Of a DNA stretch of 64,000 bases, positions 50,923-61,202 are shown in pieces; position 1 is the first letter of the stretch, and each line of letters starts with the position of its first letter. The stretch is from Panulirus ornatus (taxonomy: Eukaryota; Arthropoda; Malacostraca; Decapoda; Palinuridae), in the NCBI RefSeq assembly GCF_036320965.1, contig NC_092234.1, forward strand, positions 35,177,703-35,241,702. Direction: 5' to 3'. The notes below the pieces were generated by a model. That model had not been told where the DNA came from. It worked only from the letters and a program-made list of their open reading frames with translations, and ran no database searches. The translations under genes and the position numbers were made by a program.

Positions 50923-51863
50923 AATGATTAATATAAGGCAGGCTGGCTATGTGCTCACAATGATTAATATGAGGCAAGCTGGCTATGTGCTCACAATGAT
51001 TAATATCAGAGGCTGGCTATGTGCTCACAATGATTAATATGAGGCTGGCTATGTGCTCACAATGATTAATATGAGGCAAGCTGGCTATGTGCTCACAATG
51101 ATTAATATGAGGCTGGCTAGCTATGTGCTCAGAATGATTAATACGAGAGGCTGGCTATAAGCTCTGAATTATTAATATGAGGCAAGCTGGCTATGTGCTC
51201 ACAATGATCGATATGAGGCAGGCTAGCTATGTGCTAAGAATGATTAATATGAGAGGCTGGCTATAAGCTCTGAATGATTAATATCAGAGGCTGGCTATGT
51301 GCTCAGAATGATTAATATGAGAGGCTGGCTATAAGCTCTGAATGATTAATATCAGAGGCTGGCTATGTGCTCACAATGATTAATATGAGAGGCTAGCTAT
51401 AAGCTCTGAATGATTAATATCAGAGGCTGGCTATAAGCTCTCAATGATTAATATGGAAGGCTGGCTATAAGCTCTGAATGATTAATATCAGAGGCTTGCT
51501 ATGTGCTCACAATGATTAATATCAGAGGTTGCTATGTGCTCAGAATTATTAATATCAGAGGCTGGCTATAAGCTCTGAATGATTAATATGAGAGGCTGGC
51601 TATAAACTCTGAATGATTAATATCAGAGGCTGGCTATGTGCTCAGAATGATTAATATCAGAGGCTGGCTGTAAGCTCTGAATGACTAATATGAGAGGCTG
51701 GCAATAAGCTCTGAATGATTAATATCAGAGGCTGGCTATGTGCTCAGAATGATTAATATCAGAGGCTGGTTATGTGCTCAGAATGATTAATATCAGAGGC
51801 TGGCTATGAGCTCAGAATGATCAATATGAGGCGCTGGCTATGTGCTCAGAATGATCAATATGA
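50923..51863. repeat. 34-bp minisatellite, about 28 units
   Basis: The unit reads AATGATTAATAT(C/G)AGAGG followed by CTGGCTATGTGCTCAG or CTGGCTATAAGCTCTG. Two unit types (GTGCTCA and AAGCTCT) partly alternate. Lengths vary from 32 to 36 bp. Confidence 0.96.
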
Positions 51864-51962
51864 GTATTTCCTCAGATTAATCAGCACTTTGTCCTAGAAT
51901 GTGTGTGAGTCGTGTGTATGTCCAGATATAGTTCCAAAGGACCAATATAGTATGTGGTTTTA

Positions 51963-52866
51963 TCATGAGAATCACTAATAATAAATGCTAGCATTTACCA
52001 TGAGAATCACTAATATTGAATGCTAGCATTTACCATGAGAATCACTAATATTAAATGCTAGCATTTACCATGAGAATCACTAATATTAAATGCTAGCATT
52101 TACCATGAGAATCACTAATATTAAATGCTAGCATTTACCATGAGAATCACTAATATTGAATGCTAGCATTTACCATGAGAAACACTAATATTAAATGCTA
52201 GCATTTACCATGAGAATCACTAATATCAAATGCTAGCATTTACCATGAGAATCACTAATAATAAATGCTAGCATTTACCATGAGAATCACTAATATTAAA
52301 TGCTAGCATTTACCATGAGAATCACTAATATTAAATGCTAGCATTTACCATGAGATCCACTAATATTAAATGCTAGCATTTACCATAAGAATCCCTAATA
52401 TTAAATGCTAGCATTTACCATGAGATCCACTAATATTAAATAATAGCATTTACCATGAGAATCACTAATATTAAATGCTAGCATTTACCATGAGATCCAC
52501 TAATATTAAATGCTAGCATTTACCATGAGATCCACTAATATTAAATGCTAGCATTTACCATGAGAATAACTATTAAATGCTAGCATTTACCATGAGAATA
52601 ACATATTAAATGCTAGCATTTACCATGAGATCCACTAATATTAAATGCTAGCATTTACCATGAGATCCACTAATATTAAATGCAAGCATTTACCATGAGA
52701 ATCACTAATATTAAATGCTAGCATTTACCATGAGAATCACTAATATTAAATGCTAGCATTTACCATGAGAATCACTAATATTAAATGCTAGCATTTACCA
52801 TGAGAATCACTAATATTAAATGCTAGCATTTACCATGAGAATAACTAATATTAAATGCTAGCATTT
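51963..52866. repeat. 35-bp minisatellite, about 26 units
   Basis: The unit contains CATGAGAATCACTAATAT and the 16-bp perfect palindrome TAAATGCTAGCATTTA. Variants are GAATCACT, GATCCACT and GAATAACT; two units near 52565-52610 are shortened. Confidence 0.97.
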
Positions 52867-52908
52867 TGTCCCCGTGACTAGTGTGACTATATGGCAGTGT
52901 GTGGCGTG

Positions 52909-54486
52909 AATTAACACCACAATGAATGATAATTAACACCACAATGAATGATAATTAACACCACAATGAATGATAATGAACACCACAATGAATGATAATT
53001 AACACCACAAGGAATGATAATTAACACCACAATAATGATTATTAACACCACAATGAATGATAATTAACACCATAATGAATGATAACACCACAATGAATGA
53101 TAATTAACAGCCCAATTTATGATAACACCACAGTGAATGATAATTAACACCACAGTGAATGATGATTAACACCACAATGAATGCTAATTAACACCACAAT
53201 GAATGATAATTAACACCACAATGAATGATAACACCACAATAAATGATAACACCACAATGAATGATAATGAACACCACAATGAATGATAATTAACACCACA
53301 ATGAAAGATAATTAACACCACAACGAATGATAATTAACACCACAATGAATGGTAATACACACCACAATGAATGATAATTATCACCACAATGATAATTAAC
53401 ACCACAATGAATGGTAATCAAAACCACAATGAATGATAACACCACAATGAATGATAATTAACACCACAATGAATGATGATTAACACCACAATGAATGATA
53501 ATTAACACCACAATGAATGGTAATTAACACCACAATGAATGATGATTAACACCACAATGAATGATAACACCACAATGAATGATAATTAACACCACAATGA
53601 ATGATAATTAACATCACAATGAATGATAATCAACACCACAATGAATGGTAATTAACACCACAATGAATGATAATTAACACCACAATGAATGATAATTACA
53701 CCACAATGAATGATAATTAACACCACAATGAATGATAATCAACACCACAATGAATGATAATTAATACCACAATGAATGATAATCAACACCACAATGAATG
53801 ATAATTAACATCACAATGAATGATAATTAACACCACAATGAATGATAATCAACACCACAATGAATGATAATTAACACCACAATGAATGATAATCAACACT
53901 ACAATGAATGATAATTAACATCACAATGAATGATAATTAACATCACAATGAATGATAATTAACACCATAATGAATGATAATTAACACCACAATGAATGAT
54001 AATTAACATCACAATGAATGATAATTAACACCACAATGAATGATAATCAACACCACAATGAATGATAATTAACACCACAATGAATGATAATTAACATCAC
54101 AATGAATGATAATTAACATCACAATGAATGATAATCAACACCACAATGAATGATAATTAACATCACAATGAATGATAATTAACATCACAATGAATGATAA
54201 TCAACACCACAATGAATGATAATTAACACCACAATGAATGATAATTAACATCACAATGAATGATAATTAACACCACAATGAATGATAATCAACACCACAA
54301 TGAATGATAATTAACACCACAATGAATGATAATCAACACTACAATGAATGATAATTAACATCACAATGAATGATAATTAACACCACAATGAATGATAATC
54401 AACACCACAATGAATGATAATTAACACCACAATGAATGATAATTAACATCACAATGAATGATAATTAACACCACAATGAATGATAA
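52909..54486. repeat. 22-bp minisatellite, about 72 units
   Basis: Unit CACCACAATGAATGATAATT plus AA, with 15-19 bp short units where the TTAA stretch is missing (GATAACACC). Position variants ATTAACACC, ATCAACACC and ATTAACATC occur in runs. Confidence 0.97.
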
Positions 54487-54573
54487 GTTCGAGTACCACG
54501 AAGGATGTATAGAAACACAAGATGCGCTCACAGTTGGCTGATGCCTCCATGTCCACCACAGACCTGTACAAGT

Positions 54574-54654
54574 ATTAACACTTCTACATTCTCATTCATT
54601 ATTAACACTTCTACATTCTCATTCATTATTAACACTTCTACATTCTCATTCATT
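54574..54654. repeat. 27-bp repeat, three perfect copies
   Basis: ATTAACACTTCTACATTCTC plus ATTCATT, three identical tandem units. The motif starts with the ATTAACAC word that also recurs in the neighbouring 22-bp array. Confidence 0.95.
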
Positions 54655-55265
54655 ATATTAGGCCAAACTCTGCCTATCCTTCTTCCTCCGTGTCTATCGA
54701 GGGGAAATGATGATATTAATAACATGCCCAGGTTACTGGGGTGTGTTCATCTTACTGAAACATGATGTTTATTATGCCATAAGTGCAAATTTTGCACTCA
54801 AACCTGATAATGTATCAGTATACAGAGAGGCAGTTTACCGCCTGAGATACAGTGTACCGTCACGTGTGAGGCGGCAGGCAAGATGTAAACAAACAGACAA
54901 CACACGCCACTGTGAAATGTCAGGCTTAGGGGGGGGGGGGGGAGGGAGCTGGCTGGCTGGCTGGACCAACCAACAGGAAGTTGTGACCTTTGATATTATG
55001 GCACCCAGCCATGGGGGGGTTAGGTTAGGGCCCCCCTCGACGACCCCCCCGGCAGGAAAGAGCCAGTGGTGTACGTACGTATGTACATCCCACATGTAAA
55101 CACATGTCGCAAGAACTACACGATTTCTCGTCCTTACACACTGGTCATTGTGTAGTTACTGACACACTGCATAGCCATGGAGACTGACCCGGGCCCCCCC
55201 CTTTACCATAGTCACGTGACCACTAGGGGGGGGTCACCTGACCACCACACACTCGGGGTCAAGAC
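54655..55265. other. Unique spacer between 22-bp and 31-bp arrays
   Basis: About 600 bp with G-homopolymer runs (54929-54941, 55226-55232) and C-runs (55192-55201). A frame of 130 codons (plus, 54707-55099) has no recognisable domain. TTAGGTTAGG at 55020-55029 is only two units. Confidence 0.5.
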
Positions 55266-57319
55266 TGTGTCGTCTGTACCACTGTAACCACACTGTGTAT
55301 TATGTGTACCATTGTACCCTACACTGTGTGTTATCTGTACCACTGTACCCTACACTGTGTGTTATCTGTACCACTGTACCCTACACTGTGTGTTATCTGT
55401 ACCACTGTACCCTATACTGTGTGTTATCTGTACCACTGTACCCACACTGTGTGTTATCTGTACCACTGTACCCTACACTGTGTGTTATCTGTACCACTGT
55501 ACCCTACACTGTGTGTTATCTGTACCACTGTACCCTACACTGTGTGTTATCTGTACCACTGTACCCTACACTGTGTGTTATCTGTACCACTGTACCCACA
55601 CTGTGTTATCTGTACCACTGTACCCACACTGTGTCGTCTGTACCACTGTACCCACACTGTGTCGTCTGTACCACTGTACCCAACACTGTGTGTTATCTGT
55701 ACCACTGTACCCACACTGTGTTATCTGTACCACTGTACCCTACACTGTGTGTTATCTGTACCACTGTATCCTACACTGTGTGTTATCTGTACCACTGTAT
55801 CCTACACTGTGTGTTATCTGTACCACTGTACCCTACACTGTGTGTTATCTGTACCACTGTATCCTACACTGTGTGTTATCTGTACCACTGTACCCTACAC
55901 TGTGTCTTATCTGTACCACTGTACCCTACACTGTGTGTTATCTGTACCACTGTACCCTACACTGTGTCTTATCTGTACCACTGTACCCTACACTGTGTGT
56001 TATCTGTACCATTGTACCCTAAACTGTGTCTTATCTGTACCACTGTACCCTACACTGTGTCTTATCTGTACCACTGTACCCTACACTGTGTGTTATCTGT
56101 ACCACTGTACCCTACACTGTGTCTTATCTGTACCACTGTACCCTACACTGTGTGTTATCTGTACCACTGTACCCTACACTGTGTCTTATCTGTACCACTG
56201 TACCCTACACTGTGTGTTATCTGTACCACTGTACCCCACACTGTGTCTTATCTGTACCACTGTACCCTACACTGTGTGTTATCTGTACCACTGTACCCTA
56301 CACTGTGTGTTATCTGTACCACTGTACCCTACACTGTGTGTTATCTGTACCACTGTACCCTACACTGTGTCGTCTGTACCACTGTACCCTACACTGTGTG
56401 TTATCTGTACCACTGTACCCTACACTGTGTGTTATCTGTACCACTATACCCTACACTGTGTCGTCTGTACCACTGTACCCACACTGTGTCGTCTGTACCA
56501 CTGTACCCTACACTGTGTGTTATCTGTACCACTGTACCCACACTGTGTCGTCTGTACCACTGTACCCTACACTGTGTGTTATCTGTACCACTGTACCCAC
56601 ACTGTGTCGTCTGTACCACTGTACCCACACTGTGTCGTCTGTACCACTGTACCCTACACTGTGTGTTATCTGTACCACTGTACCCACACTGTGTCGTCTG
56701 TACCACTGTACCCACACTGTGTCGTCTGTACCACTGTACCCTACACTGTGTGTTATCTGTACCACTGTACCCACACTGTGTCGTCTGTACCACTGTACCC
56801 TACACTGTGTCTTATCTGTACCACTGTACCCACACTGTGTCGTCTGTACCACTGTACCCTACACTGTGTCTTATCTGTACCACTGTACCCTACACTGTGT
56901 GTTATCTGTACCACTGTACCCTACACTGTGTCGTCTGTACCACTGTACCCTACACTGTGTGTTATCTGTACCACTGTACCCTACACTGTGTTATCTGTAC
57001 CACTGTACCCTACACTGTGTGTTATCTGTACCACTGTACCCACACTGTGTCGTCTGTACCACTGTACCCTACACTGTGTGTTATCTGTACCACTGTACCC
57101 ACACTGTGTCGTCTGTACCACTGTACCCTACACTGTGTGTTATCTGTACCACTGTACCCTACACTGTGTGTTATCTGTACCACTGTACCCTACACTGTGT
57201 GTTATCTGTACCACTGTACCCTACACTGTGTGTTATCTGTACCACTGTACCCTACACTGTGTGTTATCTGTACCACTGTACCCTACACTGTGTCTTATCT
57301 GTACCACTGTACCCACACT
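55266..57319. repeat. 31-bp minisatellite, about 66 units
   Basis: Core CTGTACCACTGTACCCTACA followed by CTGTGTGTTAT, with three unit types: GTGTGTTAT, GTGTCTTAT and a shorter GTGTCGT form. The plus strand is stop-free in all three frames over most of the array, so frames up to 687 codons are artefacts. Confidence 0.97.
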
Positions 57320-57395
57320 CCTCCAGGCTCAGGAAAACTCAGAACACTTGTAGCCTAGCCTCTCCTGGTATAGCGTGTGATCATATCACGTCTTG

Positions 57396-58037
57396 TATGA
57401 CCAAGTATGAAGTGTACATACCAGGTGTACATACTGGTAGTATGACCAAGTATGGAGTGTACATACCAGGTGTACATACTGGTAGTATGACCAAGTATGA
57501 AGTGTACATACCAGGTGTACATACTGGTAGTATGATCAAGTATGAAGTGTACATACCAGGTGTACATACTGGTAGTATGATCAAGTATGAAGTGTACATA
57601 CCAGGTGTACATACTGGTAGTATGATCAAGTATGAAGTGTACATACCAGGTGTACATACTGGTAGTATGATCAAGTATGAATTGTACATACCAGGTGTAC
57701 ATACTGGTAGTATGACCAAGTATGAAGTGTACATACCAGGTGTACATACTGGTAGTATGATCAAGTATGAAGTGTACATACTGGTAGTATGACCAAGTAT
57801 GAAGTGTACATACCAGGTGTACATACTGGTAGTATGATCAAGTATGAAGTGCACATACCAGGTGTACATACTGGTAGTATGACCAAGTATGAAGTGTACA
57901 TACCAGGTGTACATACTGGTAGTATGATCAAGTATGAAGTGCACATACCAGGTGTACATACTAGTAGTATGACCAAGTATGAAGTGTACATACCAGGTGT
58001 ACATACTGGTAGTATGACCAAGTATGAAGTGTACATC
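57396..58037. repeat. 45-bp minisatellite, about 14 units
   Basis: Unit starts ATGACCAAGTATGAAGTG or ATGATCAAGTATGAAGTG and continues through TACATACCAGGTGTACATAC. One unit near 57755-57790 is internally shortened. Because 45 is a multiple of three the plus strand reads MTKYEVYIPGVHTGS repeatedly; it is not a gene. Confidence 0.97.
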
Positions 58038-58097
58038 CATTGTTCATGGGCGACAATATCCTTGTTTATTCTGGTGAAGGTCTGACACAGGCGCCAC

Positions 58098-58147
58098 GTC
58101 AGCAGGTCATGACCCCTGCTGGAGGAGAGTGGTCATGACCTGCTGAC
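58098..58147. repeat. 17-bp perfect inverted repeat
   Basis: GTCAGCAGGTCATGACC (58098-58114) is the exact reverse complement of GGTCATGACCTGCTGAC (58131-58147), with a 16-nt spacer. GGTCATGACC is itself a palindrome, so each arm contains one. Confidence 0.97.
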
Positions 58148-58202
58148 ACATGGACGTGGTCAGTGGGTAGCAACACATGACGCGTCGCTGGTCACATGAT
58201 CT

Positions 58203-58204
<2 letters not shown>

Positions 58205-58274
<70 letters not shown>
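58205..58274. repeat. (CT)n microsatellite
   Basis: About 35 CT steps. Confidence 0.97.
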
Positions 58275-58276
<2 letters not shown>

Positions 58277-58465
58277 GTTTACCAAATGGCGGCCTAGCTT
58301 CGTCTCTTCGATGCATATCAACTGACTGTTATATTTCTCTCTTGTGTCTCCCCTGATGATGTGATTATTACACGAAAGTGCACTTGGGAATTTATCGTGT
58401 TTCATTTTCCCCGTGGACTCATAGGAATATATATATATATATATATTTTTTTTATTATATTTATA

Positions 58466-59556
58466 TTATACTCTTCATGTGCTGAAGAAAGGCAATGGAA
58501 TACCTGGTTAAAAAGGAAGATATACATAATAACTTATGTAATAGAGAGTGCCAAGACGTAATTATTTAATAACTAGCGCCAAAGAGCTTTATGGATTTAA
58601 TGGCCTGGAGGTGCAACTGGAGGATGTCGATCCCTACTGGAAAGCTAAGGTGAAGATCTGTATGTTTCAAACACAGATGAATTTTGAAGAGTTAAGTATC
58701 AGTTGAGATCTTTCCCTGAAGTCAGGAGACGATACAATGGAAAAGTAACATGTGATGACGAATGGATCTATTTAGCAATCAATATGGTTCCAAATCTTTC
58801 ATAGAAGATGCGTGGGTTGATAAAGGTATGAGTGTGGATGAAAATAAAGTCATTAGTGAAGAGAAGAGAGCATTTGACGATTTTTGCAGGAAAAAATGCA
58901 TTAGTAATATAAAAAAAGACAAGAGTCAAGAGAAAGGTCTTAGCTGATTGGTAGACCAGATCATTATTTTAGAATAAAAAGATGTTCTGGACGGAGGTAA
59001 CATAGTCTACAGATCAATAACTTCATACCAAATGGGAGATCACAATTGTGAGTAAAAATGGATGATATTTCGAAGTTTGAATGTTTTGATATAAGGCAAT
59101 ATAGGTTGCGAGGTGTGTGCAAAGTGGAGTAGAGAAAGATTTGTAACCATACAAAGGTGAAAACTTATGCGAAGTTGAAAGCCGCAAGCAGCGGTTTGAT
59201 GGTATTGCAGTGGAATTATAAAAGGGTTACTGTATTGTTGACTGTTTCAAGGTTCATTTAATGTATGTATGACTCATGTGATGCCTAGATTGGCGGAATG
59301 CGTGCATAGTGCCATTGTTCCAAGGCAAGATAAGAGTGATCTCAAATTACAAGTATAAGTTTAGTTGATATTCCTGGTAAACTTATTGAGATTGATTGAG
59401 AGGGTAACGCATGTACAAGATCATTGGAGAGCATTGTTTCAAATTAAATTTATCATTTTGCTTTGAAGAATGTATGTCGACGAATACTTAAACAAGCAAA
59501 TGGATTTATCTAGCATTTATGATCATGAGAAGCATAGATAGAGTTGATAAGATAGC
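58466..59556 (+). pseudogene. LINE-A copy, heavily decayed, plus strand
   Basis: Follows (TA)n at 58428-58446. The opening TGTGCTGAAGAAAGG and AATACCTGGTTAAAAAGG align with the start of the young copy at 61190. Later matches are GGTGCAACTGGAGGATGTC (58611), GCATTTGACGATTTTTGCAG (58870), GATGGTATTGCAGTGGAATT (59198), ATTGGCGGAATGCGTGCATA (59291) and CAAGCAAATGGATTTATCTA (59493). Small deletions are scattered throughout, so no frame exceeds about 60 codons. It stops at motif A (AGAGTTGATA, about 59540) and is joined directly to the minus-strand copy. The many 1-2 bp deletions in conserved blocks are unlike the substitution-rich decay of the 39.8-41.4 kb copy. Confidence 0.85.
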
Positions 59557-61098
59557 GAACAACAACTGACTCACTTCCCAAGCTCTCTCATCCCCAACAG
59601 ACTTCATACTTGCCCCTCTTTCCAAGACTCTTGCATTTACCTCCCTAACAACCCCATCCATAAACAAATTAAACAACCATGGAGACATCACACACCCCTG
59701 CCGCAAACCTACATTCACTGAGAACCAATCACTTTCCTCTCTTCCTACACGTACACATGCCTTACATCCTCGATAAAAACTTTTCACTGCTTCTAACAAC
59801 TTGCCTCCCACACCATATATTCTTAATACCTTCCACAGAGCATCTCTATCAACTCTATCATATGCCTTCTCCAGATCCATAAATGCTACATACAAATCCA
59901 TTTGCTTTTCTAAGTATTTCTCACATACATTCTTCAAAGCAAACACCTGATCCACACATCCTCTACCACTTCTGAAACCACACTGCTCTTCCCCAATCTG
60001 ATGCTCTGTACATGCCTTCACCCTCTCAATCAATACCCTCCCATATAATTTACCAGGAATACTCAACAAACTTATACCTCTGTAATTTGAGCACTCACTC
60101 TTATCCCCTTTGCCTTTGTACAATGGCACTATGCACGCATTCCGCCAATCCTCAGGCACCTCACCATGAGTCATACATACATTAAATAACCTTACCAACC
60201 AGTCAACAATACAGTCACCCCCTTTTTTTATAAATTCCACTGCAATACCATCCAAACCTGCTGCCTTGCCGGCTTTCATCTTCCGCAAAGCTTTTACTAC
60301 CTCTTCTCTGTTTACCAAATCATTTTCCCTAACCCTCTCACTTTGCACACCACCTCGACCAAAACACCCTATATCTGCCACTCTGTCATCAGACACATTC
60401 AACAAACCTTCAAAATACTCATTCCATCTCCTTCTCACATCACCACTACTTGTTATCACCTCCCCATTTACGCCCTTCACTGAAGTTCCCATTTGCTCCC
60501 TTGTCTTACGCACCCTATTTACCTCCTTCCAGAACATCTTTTTATTCTCCCTAAAATTTACTGATAGTCTCTCACCCCAACTCTCATTTGCCCTTTTTTT
60601 CACCTCTTGCACCTTTCTCTTGACCTCTTGTCTCTTTCTTTTATACTTCTCCCACTCAATTGCATTTTTTCCCTGCAAAAATCGTCCAAATGCCTCCCTC
60701 TTCTCTTTCACTAATACTCTTACTTCTTCATCCCACCACTCACTACCCTTTCTAAACAGCCCACCTCCCACTCTTCTCATGCCACAAGCATCTTTTGCGC
60801 AATCCATCACTGATTCCCTAAATACATCCCATTCCTCCCCCACTCCCCTTACTTCCATTGTTCTCACCTTTTTCCATTCTGTACACAGTCTCTCCTGATA
60901 CTTCCTCACACAGGTCTCCTTCCCAAGCTCACTTACTCTCACCACCTTCTTCACCCCAACATTCACTCTTCTTTTCTGAAAACCCATACTAATCTTCACC
61001 TTAGCCTCCACAAGATAATGATCAGACATCCCTCCAGTTGCAGCTCTCAGCACATTGACATCCAAAAGTCTCTCTTTCGCACGCCTGTCAATTAACAA
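59557..61098 (-). pseudogene. LINE-A copy, young, minus strand, 3'-truncated
   Basis: An uninterrupted minus-strand frame starts at 61098 (LIDRRAKERLLDVNVLRA, endonuclease C-terminus with GGMSDHYLVEA), continues through the linker to AGKAAGLDGIAVEF, EQCGFRSGRGCVDQ, FMDLEKAYDRVD and GLRQGCVMSPW, and breaks at LLFA, exactly before the catalytic Asp-Asp of motif C. Reading continues for about 18 non-family codons into the fused neighbour (to 59506). It is nearly identical to the plus-strand copy at 61203-63602, but lacks motif C, thumb and tail, so it cannot be active. Confidence 0.92.
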
Positions 61099-61101
61099 TT
61101 T

Positions 61102-61105
<4 letters not shown>

Positions 61106-61174
<69 letters not shown>
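61106..61174. repeat. (TA)n at the centre of the LINE-A palindrome
   Basis: About 34 TA steps between the 5' ends of two head-to-head LINE-A copies. Confidence 0.97.
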
Positions 61175-61180
<6 letters not shown>

Positions 61181-61202
61181 TTTATGTGCTGAAAAAGGAC
61201 TG

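Noticed and set aside
55019..55029. Arthropod telomere repeat (TTAGG)n
   Set aside because: Only two units; similar short CCTAACC words near 10640 and 13055 are also too short.
55295..57792. Cys/Tyr-rich open frames of up to 687 codons
   Set aside because: Three overlapping frames are open at once over the 31-bp array; this is repeat translation.
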